A DNA stretch of 64,000 nucleotides from Chryseobacterium sp. LAM-KRS1 (GCF_013184525.1 NZ_JAAOIZ010000003.1:62001-126000), one strand, 5' to 3'; shown: positions 44,117 to 54,347, numbered from the stretch's first letter. Made by a program: numbers and translations. Notes: a model not told the origin generated them from the sequence alone.

Positions 44117-46918
44117 ATGAGAAAAGGTTTCATAGTAGTTTCTTTATTTATTGCTCAGGTTATTTATTCCCAGAATTATTCCCGGTATGTTAATCCTTTC
44201 ATAGGAACCGGAGGTCATGGCCACACCTTTCCGGGAGCGATTGTTCCTTTCGGAATGGTCCAGCTTTCACCCGATACCAGGATAGATGGCAGCTGGGACG
44301 GATGCAGTGGTTATCATTATTCCGATTCTGTCATTTATGGGTTTTCCCATACCCACCTCAATGGTACGGGAGTTTCAGACTATGGTGATATTATGCTAAT
44401 GCCTACCATGGGAAATCCAAGCCTGGACAACAAAGACTACTCTTCAAAATTTTCCCATAAAAATGAAACTGCTTCTGCCGGATTCTATTCTGTAAAATTG
44501 GATAAAAACAATATTGATGTCCGTTTAACAACAACCAAAAGAGTAGGATATCATGAATATACTTTCAACAACAGCGGAAATGCCAATATCATACTTGACC
44601 TTAATCACAGGGATAAACTTCTGGAAGGAGAGGTGAAAATTATTGATGATAGAACGATTGAGATCTTCAGAAGAAGTGAGGCCTGGGCTACAAACCAATA
44701 TATTTATGCCCGGATTGAATTTTCCAAGCCATTAAAAGTGACGAAGAAAGAAGCTAACGGAAAGCAGGAAAATAATATGTATACCGGAACAAAGCTGGCT
44801 TTAGCATTTTCGGCTCCTGTTAAAAAAGGAGAGAAAATCAGCGTAAAAGTCGCTTTATCTCCAACAGGCTATGAAGGTGCAGGAAAAAACATGCTGGCAG
44901 AAGGTCAGTCGAATGATTTTGAAAACATAAGAAAACAAGCTGACAATGATTGGAACAAGGAACTTTCCAAGATTGAGGTAAAATCAGACGACACTAATAA
45001 GCTGAGTATTTTTTACACCGCTTTATATCATGTTTTTACGCAGCCTAATATTTATATGGATGTTGATGGAAAATACAGGGGTAGTGATAATAAGTTCTAT
45101 ACGGCAAACGGATTCGATTACTATTCTGTTTTTTCTCTATGGGATACTTTCAGGGCTGCACATCCGCTCATGACCTTAATTGACAGGAAACGAACTGCGG
45201 ATTTTATTAATACTTTCATCAGACAGTACGAGCAAGGCGGAAAATTGCCGGTATGGGAGCTTGCCTCTAACGAAACAGAATGTATGATCGGTTATCATGC
45301 AGTTTCTGTAATCGCAGACGCCATGACCAAAGGAATCAAGGGTTTCGATTACGAAAAAGCGTATGAAGCTTCTAAAAATTCTGCAATGCTGGATATTTTC
45401 GGACTGAATGCTTACAAGCAAAACAATTATATCAGCGTAGATGATGAACATGAGAGCGTTTCCAAAACGCTGGAATATGCATATGACGATTGGTGTATTG
45501 CACAAATGGCTAAAATTTTAAACAAAAAAGAAGACTACCGGTATTTCATGAACCGTTCCCAGAACTGGAAAAACCTCTACAATCCTGAAAACGGCTTTAT
45601 GCAGGCCAGAAAAAACGGGAACTGGTATCAACCTTTTGATCCAAGAGAGGTAAACAACAATTACACGGAAGGAAACTCATGGCATTATTCTTATTTTGTT
45701 CCCCAGGATATTCCGGGCTTAATTGATTCCCATGGAGGAAAAGAAAAATTCGAACAGTTCATCGATGCCATTTTCACCGCCCCTAGCACAACAACGGGCA
45801 GGGAACAAGCTGATATCACAGGTCTTATAGGACAGTATGCGCAAGGCAATGAACCAAGCCATCATATTGCTTATCTGTATAATTTTGTGGATAAACCACA
45901 AAAAGCAGACGAGAAGATCAGATACATACTCGATCATTTTTATCAAAACACTCCGGATGGATTGATCGGAAATGAAGATTGCGGACAGATGAGTGCATGG
46001 TATGTTTTAAGTTCCATGGGTATTTATTCTGTAACTCCGGGTAAGCCGGAATGGGAAACCGTTACCCCTTATTTTGATGAAATTAAGCTTCACCTTGAAG
46101 ACGGCACTACCAGAACGATTACAAAAAACACAGGCAAAGAGGAGCTCAGGAAACTGGGATTTGAAAATGTAAAATCCATAAAAGATTTTAAATACAATGA
46201 ACAAACCGCATCTCCTGTGATTGTAGCTGACAGGCTTTTTGATTTTTCTACTAAAGTACAGATCACTCCCCTCAACCCAAAAGACAAGGTTTATTACATG
46301 ACCATAGACGAAAATGATAAAAATGTAAGAAAAACTTTCTCCACGTACAAAGGTCCGTTTACCATTAATAAAACCACCCAGGTTTCTGCATATGCTCAAA
46401 GAAACGGAGAAAAAAGCTCAGTTACCACTGCTAATTTTAACAGAAGGCCTAATCATTGGGATATTACTGTAAACTCAAAGGTGAATCCTCAATACACAGC
46501 AGGAGGCAAACTCGCTCTTATTGATGGCATCAATGGTACTGAAAACTGGAGAAAGGGAGAATGGCAAGGCTATCAGGGGCAAACTTTTGAAGCTATTCTT
46601 GATTTTATATCTCCGCAACAGCTTACCCGACTGTCTTCAACCTATCTTCAGGATAGCAGGGCATGGATTTTAATGCCTAAAAAGGTAGAATACTATGCTT
46701 CAATGAACGGAAAAGATTTTATACTATTGAAAACCGTTGATAATACTGTGGATTCTAAAGATGAGAAAGTTCAGATCAAAGATTTTACCGCAGATATTCT
46801 GCCTACAGAGGCCCGGTATATTAAAATAAAAGCTTATCATTTTGGTAAACTTCCGGAGTGGCACCAGGGAGCCGGCGGTGATTCTTACATCTTTATAGAC
46901 GAAATTTCCGCTCAATAA
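44117..46918 (+). CDS. GH92 family alpha-mannosidase
   Basis: 933 residues with a signal peptide (ending QVIYSQ). The GH92 N-terminal beta-domain opens YVNPFIGTGGHGHTFPGAIVPFGMVQLSPD, then GCSGYHYSDSVIYGFSHTHLNGTG. The (alpha/alpha)6 core shows FSLWDTFRAAHPL and the acidic GNEPSHHIAYLYNF and NEDCGQMSAWYVLSSMG motifs with candidate catalytic Asp/Glu and Ca ligands. A chitobiase/FN3-like strand region (about 700-780) and a C-terminal discoidin-like domain follow. It releases mannose from alpha-mannans or N-glycans outside the cytoplasm. There is no SusCD pair adjacent, so this is not a full PUL. Confidence 0.93.
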   Translation: MRKGFIVVSLFIAQVIYSQNYSRYVNPFIGTGGHGHTFPGAIVPFGMVQLSPDTRIDGSWDGCSGYHYSDSVIYGFSHTHLNGTGVSDYGDIMLMPTMGNPSLDNKDYSSKFSHKNETASAGFYSVKLDKNNIDVRLTTTKRVGYHEYTFNNSGNANIILDLNHRDKLLEGEVKIIDDRTIEIFRRSEAWATNQYIYARIEFSKPLKVTKKEANGKQENNMYTGTKLALAFSAPVKKGEKISVKVALSPTGYEGAGKNMLAEGQSNDFENIRKQADNDWNKELSKIEVKSDDTNKLSIFYTALYHVFTQPNIYMDVDGKYRGSDNKFYTANGFDYYSVFSLWDTFRAAHPLMTLIDRKRTADFINTFIRQYEQGGKLPVWELASNETECMIGYHAVSVIADAMTKGIKGFDYEKAYEASKNSAMLDIFGLNAYKQNNYISVDDEHESVSKTLEYAYDDWCIAQMAKILNKKEDYRYFMNRSQNWKNLYNPENGFMQARKNGNWYQPFDPREVNNNYTEGNSWHYSYFVPQDIPGLIDSHGGKEKFEQFIDAIFTAPSTTTGREQADITGLIGQYAQGNEPSHHIAYLYNFVDKPQKADEKIRYILDHFYQNTPDGLIGNEDCGQMSAWYVLSSMGIYSVTPGKPEWETVTPYFDEIKLHLEDGTTRTITKNTGKEELRKLGFENVKSIKDFKYNEQTASPVIVADRLFDFSTKVQITPLNPKDKVYYMTIDENDKNVRKTFSTYKGPFTINKTTQVSAYAQRNGEKSSVTTANFNRRPNHWDITVNSKVNPQYTAGGKLALIDGINGTENWRKGEWQGYQGQTFEAILDFISPQQLTRLSSTYLQDSRAWILMPKKVEYYASMNGKDFILLKTVDNTVDSKDEKVQIKDFTADILPTEARYIKIKAYHFGKLPEWHQGAGGDSYIFIDEISAQ

Positions 46919-46931
46919 CCGTATTATACAT

Positions 46932-46968
46932 TAAAAAACCTCTTTCAAATTGAAAGAGGTTTTTTTAT
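46932..46968. terminator. Bidirectional terminator
   Basis: AAAAAACCTCTTTCAA pairs with its near-perfect complement TTGAAAGAGGTTTTTTT around a tiny loop. Between GH92 and the convergent symporter. Confidence 0.9.
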
Positions 46969-47032
46969 TTAGATCATAGGAGAATCTTCAATTCGTCATA
47001 TTGTAAACTCTAATACTTATATTCAGAATAAG

Positions 47033-48283
47033 TTACGCTTCTACAACAGGATTTTCAAGCTGTCCCTCCCATTTGGATACTGCGGACGTAGCTAAAGCAT
47101 TTCCTAATACATTTGTCATACTTCTTCCCATGTCACAGAAATGGTCAATAGGTAAAATCAAAGCAATTCCCTCCGGTGGAATTCCGAACATGGAACAAGT
47201 CGCCACAATAATTACCAGTGAAGCTCTCGGTACACCTGCAATTCCTTTAGAGGTAAGCATTAAAACCAAAAGCATCGTGATCTGCTGTCCCAGGGTCATT
47301 TCAATTCCATAAATCTGAGCAATAAATATTGAAGCAAACGTCATATACATCATACTTCCATCCAAATTGAATGAATATCCCAAAGGTAAGATGAAAGACA
47401 CTACCCTGTTGTTACAACCAAATTTTTCCAGTTCTTCAACCAACTTTGGAAAAACAGCCTCAGAACTTGTTGTAGAAAAAGCAATAAGCAAAGGAGCTTT
47501 AATTCTTTTTAATAACTCAAACAAACGATTTCCTAAAATCAGATATCCGACCAATAACAGCACCAGCCAAAGAACACCTAAAGCAAAGAAGAAATCTCTG
47601 AGATAAACTGCATATACTTTAAAAATTTCAAAGCCATTCACCGCTACCACAGCAGCAATAGCACCAAGTACACCCAATGGTGCAAACCACATAATATATC
47701 CTACCATTTTCAAAATGGCATGGGCCACAATATCAAATAGCTTGATAACAGGTTTTGCATATTCTTCACCCAGATTAGCCAGTGCAACACCAAACATAAT
47801 CGAAAACACTACGATCTGCAATACCTCATTGGTTGCAAAAGCCTCAAATAAACTTTTCGGGATAACATGCTTTACGAAATCTTCCAGAGTAAATCCTTTA
47901 CTGCTTTTTAAAAGCTCTTCCGCTGAAGCAGCATCCTGGATCGGAAGTTTGGTAACATGCCCGGGTTCAAGCCAGTTTACCAGCATCAACCCGATAAAAA
48001 GAGACATCAGCGATGCAGAGATAAACCATAACATTGCTTTTGTTCCTACTCTGCCTATCATTTTGATATCGCTCATCTTGGCAATTCCCACTACAAGAGT
48101 GGTAAATACCAATGGAGCAATGATCATCTGTACCAGCCGGATGAAAATAGTTCCGAGTAATTTAATATTTTTAGAAAAAGGTTCTGCACTTTCCGGATAC
48201 TGTACGTGAACAATTCCTCCAATTCCTACACCCAAGATAAGTGCAATAATAATCGCTATAAACAGCTTATTTTGTCCTTTCAT
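47033..48283 (-). CDS. Dicarboxylate/amino acid:cation symporter (DAACS, DctA/GltP-like)
   Basis: 416 residues with about eight hydrophobic helices and two re-entrant hairpins. The serine-rich motif FSTTSSEAVFPKLVEEL is hairpin 1, PLGYSFNLDGSMMYMTFASIF is the NMDGT-like motif region, and TSKGIAGVPRASLVIIV is hairpin 2. SLC1/DAACS proteins take up glutamate, aspartate or C4-dicarboxylates with Na+ or H+. It is monocistronic, with a TATATTTG box upstream. Exact substrate not readable. Confidence 0.9.
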   Translation of the reverse strand: MKGQNKLFIAIIIALILGVGIGGIVHVQYPESAEPFSKNIKLLGTIFIRLVQMIIAPLVFTTLVVGIAKMSDIKMIGRVGTKAMLWFISASLMSLFIGLMLVNWLEPGHVTKLPIQDAASAEELLKSSKGFTLEDFVKHVIPKSLFEAFATNEVLQIVVFSIMFGVALANLGEEYAKPVIKLFDIVAHAILKMVGYIMWFAPLGVLGAIAAVVAVNGFEIFKVYAVYLRDFFFALGVLWLVLLLVGYLILGNRLFELLKRIKAPLLIAFSTTSSEAVFPKLVEELEKFGCNNRVVSFILPLGYSFNLDGSMMYMTFASIFIAQIYGIEMTLGQQITMLLVLMLTSKGIAGVPRASLVIIVATCSMFGIPPEGIALILPIDHFCDMGRSMTNVLGNALATSAVSKWEGQLENPVVEA

Positions 48284-48302
48284 ATAAATAATTCAACTTG
48301 CG

Positions 48303-48310
48303 CAAATATA
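48303..48310 (-). promoter_or_regulatory. -7 box of the symporter gene
   Basis: TATATTTG on the minus strand, 19 bp upstream of the ATG at 48283. Fits TAnnTTTG. Confidence 0.5.
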
Positions 48311-48483
48311 ATAGTTTTTAAATTGTGTGCTATTACTTATTAAATTGGACATAGTTAAAATTAAAATACTGGTTTTAAAAACTTTGTAAAAAAATTAAGA
48401 AACATTTAGTCAATTTTTAATCATTTGGTATAAATTTTATTGTTACATTTATAGTATCAATACATTAAATTAAATATACAACT

Positions 48484-48966
48484 ATGAAAAAAACTATTGC
48501 AATGGCTGCCTTAGCTCTGGCAGTATCGTTCGGTGCTATTTCTTGTAAAAAGAAAGTTTCTGATGCTGATCTTCAGACTCAAGCTACCACGATTGTAACG
48601 TCCAACCCAAGTGCTTCCGTTGAAGTAAAAGATGGTGTAGCCCACCTAAGTGGAACATTTCCTGATCAGGCTTCTAAAGATGCAATGATCAAACAACTAA
48701 AAGCAGTAAATGGTGTAAAAGACGTTATGGATATGGCGACTATTGCTCCTGCAACTCCTCCGGTTGAAACGCAATCTGCAGTAGATCCGGCAGTTCAGAA
48801 AAAAGTTCAGGATGCTGTAAAAGATTTCCCTTCTGTAAAAGTAGAAGTTGTAAACGGTGAATTAACGCTTACTGGAAACGTTTCTAAAGAGCAGGCTAGA
48901 AAAATCAAGCAATCTGTGGATGCTTTGAAAGCAGGAAAAGTAAATTATAACTACACTGTAAAATAA
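48484..48966 (+). CDS. BON-domain lipoprotein
   Basis: 160 residues with a lipobox in SFGAISCKKK (Cys near 21). Two BON-type modules follow: ASVEVKDGVAHLSGTFPDQASKDAM and SVKVEVVNGELTLTGNVSKEQARKI, joined by a Pro/Thr linker. BON domains occur in envelope proteins that bind phospholipid or act in osmotic protection. The gene at 48973 encodes a further BON-like module. TTTGGT and TACATTTA are loosely placed upstream as a possible promoter. Confidence 0.85.
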   Translation: MKKTIAMAALALAVSFGAISCKKKVSDADLQTQATTIVTSNPSASVEVKDGVAHLSGTFPDQASKDAMIKQLKAVNGVKDVMDMATIAPATPPVETQSAVDPAVQKKVQDAVKDFPSVKVEVVNGELTLTGNVSKEQARKIKQSVDALKAGKVNYNYTVK

Positions 48967-48972
48967 TTTAAA

Positions 48973-49392
48973 ATGAGCACATTACAAGATAAATATTCAA
49001 GTGTAATTTCAGCAGCTCAGTCTGCAGGAATTTCAAACCTTCAGGTTCAGGAACAGGATGGAATTTTATACATCTCAGGAGCAGCTTCCAATACTGCAGC
49101 AAAAGATGCTGTATGGAATGCTTTAGGAACCATCGATTCTACTTACTCTGCTTCCGATATTAATGTAGATGTACAGGTTGCAGGTCTTGCATCAGGAGCA
49201 GCGCTTACAGTGGCTACTGAAGATTCAAACCTGAACATCAGACAAGAGCCTTCTACGGAAGCTGCTGTTGTAGGAAAAGCGTCTAAAGGTTCTTCTGTAA
49301 CCTTAATTGAACAGACTTCAGACGATTGGTGGAAAGTAAAAACTGCCGACGGACAAGAAGGATATGCTTATTCAAGATATTTGAGAGCTTAA
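48973..49392 (+). CDS. BON-like plus bacterial SH3 domain protein
   Basis: 139 residues, starting 6 bp after the BON lipoprotein. Residues about 1-70 form a BON-like module (ISNLQVQEQDGILYISGAAS), and about 78-139 a bacterial SH3 domain (LNIRQEPSTEAAVVGKASKGSSVTLIEQTSDDWWKVK, then GYAYSRYL). No signal peptide or lipobox is present, which is odd because bacterial SH3 domains usually bind cell-wall peptides. It may stay cytosolic, or use another route. A terminator follows. Confidence 0.8.
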   Translation: MSTLQDKYSSVISAAQSAGISNLQVQEQDGILYISGAASNTAAKDAVWNALGTIDSTYSASDINVDVQVAGLASGAALTVATEDSNLNIRQEPSTEAAVVGKASKGSSVTLIEQTSDDWWKVKTADGQEGYAYSRYLRA

Positions 49393-49411
49393 TTCATGAC
49401 AATAAATATTG

Positions 49412-49443
49412 AATCCCTGAAATTTCTTTCAGGGATTTTTTTT
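49412..49443 (+). terminator. Rho-independent terminator
   Basis: ATCCCTGAAA, TTT loop, CTTTCAGGGAT, T8 tail. It lies after the BON genes. Confidence 0.9.
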
Positions 49444-49450
49444 ACTTTTG
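49443..49450 (+). promoter_or_regulatory. -7 box of the beta-barrel gene
   Basis: TACTTTTG, just past the previous terminator and 18 bp upstream of ATG 49468. It fits TAnnTTTG. Confidence 0.5.
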
Positions 49451-49467
49451 AGTCGAAAAAGTAATAA

Positions 49468-52239
49468 ATGAAGAAAATTTTGCTGGTATTGATTATTCTG
49501 ATCAATACTGCGATCTTAAACGGTCAAAAACTCGCCATCGATGGAAAAGTGATGGATTTTGAAAAAAAACCTGTAGAAAACGCCACCGTTTATCTTCTCA
49601 AACAAAAAGACTCTTCCATTATCAATTACACCCCCACTAATAAAGAAGGTAAATTTTCTTTAAAAACGGATCCGTCCAATGAACCTACCGTTCTGAAAAT
49701 TGATGCTGAAAAATTAGTATCCTATTCTAAAAATATAGAGAAAATAAATCAATCGCTCTCATTAGGCTCTATTGAACTGGAAAAAAATTCTGTTTTTAAT
49801 ATTGAAGAGGTGAAGCTTACCGTTTCTCCGGTAAAAATTAAAAAAGACACTATCGAATTTAATGCATCCTCGATCAAAGTACGGCCTGATAGTAAAATCG
49901 AGGAACTGCTTAAACAGATTCCCGGAGTTGAAATCAGTAACGAAGGAAAAATTACAGTAAACGGTAAAGATGTGGATCAGATCATGATCAACGGAAAACC
50001 TTTTTTCGATAAAGACGGCAAAATTGCATTACAGAATCTTCCGGCAGATATTATAAAAAATATTCAGTTTACGACTACTAAAACCAAAGAGGAAGAGCTC
50101 AATGGAAAAACGGCGAAATCAAACAATACAACCATCAACTTCAATATTGACGAAAAGAAAAACAAAGGACTTATTTCCAGGTTAACTCTGGGCTATGGTT
50201 CTGATAAACGTTATGAAGGAAGCGGCCTTATAAGCTACTTTAAAAAGGACACGAAAATAAGCCTGCTGGCTTCATCCAATAATATTAATTCCCAGGGCTT
50301 TTCCAATGATGAGGTCTTTGACAGCATGGGACGTGGAAGAAATTCCTGGATGATGCAGGGAGGAAGCGTAATGACGGTAGGAGGCAATACGTATTATTAC
50401 CAAGGAGGAGGCAACACCAAAGGAATCCAGAGGTCTACAACAATAGGATTTAATTATAGTGATAAATTGGGAAAAGATGCAGACCTTGAGACCATGAGCT
50501 TCATGCATTCGAATAATAATCTGAAAACACGATCTAAAGTTTCAAGAACAACCTTACTTCCGGATTATACATTAAAAACCAACTCCGAAAGCAGTGGAGA
50601 AAACGAAAACAGACAATATAATTTTGATACTGCTGCACGGATTAAATTAGATTCGTTAACCAGTATTTACATTTCACCTTCATTTTCCAGAAGCGAAGGA
50701 TCTAATTTTAATAATTCAAAATCATCCACTTTCAGGGATAATACCCTTCTCAACGAAAGTGATGCTTACACAAGTACAGATTCTGAGAGCAATTCATTCA
50801 ATCCGAATATCTATTTTTCGAGAAAGTTCAGAAAAAAAGGGCGCGTTGTATACGCCAATATCAACAGCAATATTTCGGAATCTAAAAGTAATAATTTAAA
50901 CCAGTCCAGGACTGTATTTTATCAGAACAACGGGACTAATGATGACAGAAACCAACTCGCTAAAAATAAAACACAAAACAGCAATTACCGTTTTAGTACA
51001 GGATATACGGAACCTCTTTCAGATTCTGCTACCGTAAGCCTTAATTTAAATTATGAAGCAAAGATCTCCGGAGCTGAGAGAAACGTTAATGACTTTGATG
51101 CCAATACCGGGCAGTACTCAAAATACAACTCTGTTCTTTCAAACAGCATGGATCAAAAAATTAATCAGCTTTCCCCGGAGTTGAGTTTTGAGCTCAATAA
51201 AAACAAAATCAACATCTGGTCTTCCGTGAATCTTCAGATTTCCGATATGAAAGTGAACTCTGTTTTTAATGATCAACAATATGACCTTCAGAAGAGCTTT
51301 GTTCTTCCCAGCTATAATCTTAACCTGCAATATCAATTTTCCCAGAATAAAAGGCTAAGCCTCTACAATTATGCTGACTTTAATATTCCAAGCGCTGAGC
51401 AGCTAACTCCTTATGAAGACCTTTCCAATCCTTTAATTACCTACAAGGGAAATCCGGACCTTAAAAATACCTGGACCAACAGAACCTATCTTTACTTCAG
51501 TAATTATAATATGGTAAAAGATATCAATTATTATGTGAATATTGGATTTACCTACGGAAATAATGATGTTACCAATTATTCCTATTATGATAATTCGGGA
51601 AAACAGTTTGTTACGTATGCCAACATAAGTGGTAATAAAAATATCAACCTTGGTGGTGGATTCAGTAAAAGTTTTAAATGGAAGGAAAATAAGCTTGTGA
51701 TTAATCCAAGAATTAATACGAGTTACGGCTATAACAGAGGTTTTATCAATAGCCAACAATTCAGCAGCGGGACATACAGTATTAATCCCGGATTAAATCT
51801 TACTTATGAAGTTAAAGACAAATTCACCATAAAACCTTCCTACTCAATCGGATACAACTTCTCTAACTATACCAATTATAGTATTGAAAAAGTTCAAACC
51901 ACCAATCAGGTATTAAAACTCCAATTAACCAATTATCTTTTTAAAAGCAATCTTGTTTTTGGGAATGATTTTGAGTACAATACAAATTCTAATATTGCTC
52001 CGGGATTCAAACGCGATTTTTATTTCTGGAATACAAGCCTCGGATACTCTTTTTTCAAGAAACAGCTTACTGCAAAAATTAAAGTATATGATGTTTTGAA
52101 TCAAAATCAGAGCGTAAGAAGAACCATTACCAATTCATATTTTGAGGATCGGGAGGACCTTATCCTGAAACGTTATGTTATGTTCTCCTTAAGCATGAAG
52201 CTGAATAAGTTTGCAGGAAAAAAGATGCGTAATCAGTAA
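49468..52239 (+). CDS. Outer-membrane beta-barrel protein (TonB-receptor-like, OMP_b-brl_3)
   Basis: 923 residues. A signal peptide (ending AILNGQ) is followed by a carboxypeptidase-regulatory-like strand domain (KLAIDGKVMDFEKKPVENAT), a plug-like region (KIEELLKQIPGVEISNEGK, VNGKDVDQIMINGKPFF), and a long barrel with many Tyr/Asn-rich strands and alternating hydrophobics. This is the flavobacterial TonB-dependent-like barrel family without an obvious TonB box. It may import a peptide or siderophore-type substrate; specificity is unknown. Confidence 0.85.
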   Translation: MKKILLVLIILINTAILNGQKLAIDGKVMDFEKKPVENATVYLLKQKDSSIINYTPTNKEGKFSLKTDPSNEPTVLKIDAEKLVSYSKNIEKINQSLSLGSIELEKNSVFNIEEVKLTVSPVKIKKDTIEFNASSIKVRPDSKIEELLKQIPGVEISNEGKITVNGKDVDQIMINGKPFFDKDGKIALQNLPADIIKNIQFTTTKTKEEELNGKTAKSNNTTINFNIDEKKNKGLISRLTLGYGSDKRYEGSGLISYFKKDTKISLLASSNNINSQGFSNDEVFDSMGRGRNSWMMQGGSVMTVGGNTYYYQGGGNTKGIQRSTTIGFNYSDKLGKDADLETMSFMHSNNNLKTRSKVSRTTLLPDYTLKTNSESSGENENRQYNFDTAARIKLDSLTSIYISPSFSRSEGSNFNNSKSSTFRDNTLLNESDAYTSTDSESNSFNPNIYFSRKFRKKGRVVYANINSNISESKSNNLNQSRTVFYQNNGTNDDRNQLAKNKTQNSNYRFSTGYTEPLSDSATVSLNLNYEAKISGAERNVNDFDANTGQYSKYNSVLSNSMDQKINQLSPELSFELNKNKINIWSSVNLQISDMKVNSVFNDQQYDLQKSFVLPSYNLNLQYQFSQNKRLSLYNYADFNIPSAEQLTPYEDLSNPLITYKGNPDLKNTWTNRTYLYFSNYNMVKDINYYVNIGFTYGNNDVTNYSYYDNSGKQFVTYANISGNKNINLGGGFSKSFKWKENKLVINPRINTSYGYNRGFINSQQFSSGTYSINPGLNLTYEVKDKFTIKPSYSIGYNFSNYTNYSIEKVQTTNQVLKLQLTNYLFKSNLVFGNDFEYNTNSNIAPGFKRDFYFWNTSLGYSFFKKQLTAKIKVYDVLNQNQSVRRTITNSYFEDREDLILKRYVMFSLSMKLNKFAGKKMRNQ

Positions 52240-52257
52240 CCATAGGACGATAATATA

Positions 52258-52291
52258 TAAAAAAAGGCCGAATTGATTCGGCCTTTTTTAT
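52258..52291 (+). terminator. Rho-independent terminator
   Basis: AAAAAGGCCGAA, TTGA loop, TTCGGCCTTTTTT. It lies just after the beta-barrel gene. Confidence 0.9.
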
Positions 52292-52364
52292 TATTTGGCA
52301 GTAATGGGTAATATTTATCGTGGTAAACACGTTTTTATTTTTAAATTAGCTTCAAATTTTATTT

Positions 52365-54224
52365 ATGAAAACCCATATTTCCATTTTATTTATTTTCATT
52401 TTCATTTTGGGTAATGCACAAAATGCATCACAAAAGGACAATTTTGTGAAAGATAATTTTACCAAACAAGAATTTTATATTCCCATGCGTGATGGTGTTA
52501 AACTTTTCACAGCAGTATATATTCCTAAAGATATAACCAATAAAAACAAATATCCGTTTCTGATGCAGAGAACCTGCTACAGCATTGCACCTTATGGTGA
52601 GAATGAATATAAAACTAAAGTAGGCCCTAATCAGTACCTGATGAAGGATAAATATATCTTTGTATACCAGGATGTCCGCGGAAGATATATGAGTGAGGGA
52701 ACTTTCACGAACATGACGCCTCAGGTAGAACGTCAATCGAAAAAAGATGTCGATGAAAGTACGGATACCTATGATACGATAGAATGGCTATTGAAAAACG
52801 TCAAAAACAACAATGGAAAGGTAGGTCAATTTGGAACTTCTTATCCTGGTTTTTATACAGCTGTAGGGATTTTAGCGGATCATCCGGCACTGGTTGCATC
52901 ATCACCTCAGGCACCTATTTCTGATTTCTGGAATGACGATTTTCTTCACAACGGAAAATTTATGCTGGGATACTTCAGAACCTTCCCTGTTTTTGGGGTT
53001 CAGAAGACCAAAGCTGAAAAACAGGCATGGTACATGGATACTTTTGTAAAGCAGACATCAGAAGACGGACTGAAATTCTACAGGGAAATGGGAACCTTAA
53101 AGGACGGCTATAACAAATACTATAAGAACAACTTCTTCATGACCGAAATAATGAACCATCCTAATTATGATGAGTACTGGCAGAAAAGAAGCCTTTTACC
53201 TCATCTTAAAAATGTAAAGCATGCAGTAATGACCGTTGGAGGATGGTTTGATGCTGAAGATTTATCCGGTCCGTTGAATATTTATAAAGCGATAGAAAAA
53301 TCCAGCCCGAAAGCAAAAAACACCATTGTTATGGGACCTTTTTCTCATGGCGGATGGTCACAGGAAATGGGAAAACATTTTCATAATGAAATTTATTTCG
53401 GAGACAGCCTTGCTACCTATTACCAGAAGAACATCGAGACACGTTTTTTTAATCACTACCTGAAAGGAAATACCAAAGAAGATGCGGGACTTCCCGAAGC
53501 TATGATGTATGATACAGGAGCAAAACAGTGGAAAGAATTTGCATCTTATCCTCCAAAAGATGCTAAAAAAGTTAATTTCTACCTGGCTGACGGAACATTA
53601 AAAAGTACTTCTCAACAAGGTTTTTCAGAATATTATAGCGACCCGAATAATCCGGTATTAAGCTCAACAAGCTTAAAGGATTTTAATGGATTTACTCCCA
53701 GAAATTATATGTCGGAGGATCAAAGGTTTGCAGAAGGAAGACCCGATGTTGTTACTTTTACAACAGATGCTTTATCAGAAGATATGACCTTCGCGGGAGA
53801 GATTATGGCAAAATTAAACATCGCCTCTACTTCCACAGATGCTGATTTCGCTGTAAAACTCATTGATGTATATCCAGAGGATTTCAAACCTGTTGAGAAA
53901 AAAGACGGTGTTGTGTATGGTAATTATCACCAGATGGTAAGAAGTGAAATTATGCCTGCGAGATTCAGAAACTCAAGGGAAAAAGCCGAAGCTTTAGTTC
54001 CTGGTCAGAAAACAGCGGTTCAATTCAGACTTCAGGATGTAGTTCATACGTTTAAAAAGGGACATAAAATCCAGATCCAGATCAGCAGTACATGGTTCCC
54101 GCTCTTTTCTGTAAATCCACAGAAATTCATGGATAATCCGAACATGGCTTCTAAAGAAGATTATACCAAAGCATTCATAAGAATTTATAATGACAGCTCA
54201 ATTGAAGCTGAGGTGATAAAATAA
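52365..54224 (+). CDS. CocE/NonD-family secreted hydrolase (X-Pro dipeptidyl peptidase / alpha-amino-acid ester hydrolase-like)
   Basis: 619 residues with a signal peptide (ending ILGNAQ). The CocE fold is seen in FYIPMRDGVKLFTAVYIPKD, VYQDVRGRYMSEG, and the nucleophile in VGQFGTSYPGFYTAVG. VGGWFDAEDLSGPLNIYKA and MGPFSHGGWSQ supply the Asp and His. A C-terminal jelly-roll (FRLQDVVHTFKKGHKIQIQISS) is typical of the family. It hydrolyses an amide or ester of an amino acid in the periplasm or outside. Context gives no substrate. Confidence 0.88.
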   Translation: MKTHISILFIFIFILGNAQNASQKDNFVKDNFTKQEFYIPMRDGVKLFTAVYIPKDITNKNKYPFLMQRTCYSIAPYGENEYKTKVGPNQYLMKDKYIFVYQDVRGRYMSEGTFTNMTPQVERQSKKDVDESTDTYDTIEWLLKNVKNNNGKVGQFGTSYPGFYTAVGILADHPALVASSPQAPISDFWNDDFLHNGKFMLGYFRTFPVFGVQKTKAEKQAWYMDTFVKQTSEDGLKFYREMGTLKDGYNKYYKNNFFMTEIMNHPNYDEYWQKRSLLPHLKNVKHAVMTVGGWFDAEDLSGPLNIYKAIEKSSPKAKNTIVMGPFSHGGWSQEMGKHFHNEIYFGDSLATYYQKNIETRFFNHYLKGNTKEDAGLPEAMMYDTGAKQWKEFASYPPKDAKKVNFYLADGTLKSTSQQGFSEYYSDPNNPVLSSTSLKDFNGFTPRNYMSEDQRFAEGRPDVVTFTTDALSEDMTFAGEIMAKLNIASTSTDADFAVKLIDVYPEDFKPVEKKDGVVYGNYHQMVRSEIMPARFRNSREKAEALVPGQKTAVQFRLQDVVHTFKKGHKIQIQISSTWFPLFSVNPQKFMDNPNMASKEDYTKAFIRIYNDSSIEAEVIK

Positions 54225-54309
54225 AAAAATCGGGTGACTTCAAGAACTTTAGTCACTTCCCTTCTAATACTTGTAGTATGGTTTTATAATAAAGACCATT
54301 GTTTATAAA

Positions 54310-54347
54310 CAAAAAGGTGGCTTCGAAAATCTCAGCCACCTTTTTTT
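54310..54347. terminator. Terminator between convergent genes
   Basis: AAAAGGTGGCT, loop, AGCCACCTTTTTTT, at the end of the alkB gene and downstream of the CocE hydrolase. Confidence 0.85.

Noticed and set aside
44117..46918. GH92 gene as part of a polysaccharide utilisation locus
   Set aside because: No SusC/SusD pair, sulfatase or other glycosidase is adjacent; neighbours are unrelated, so it is listed as a single enzyme.
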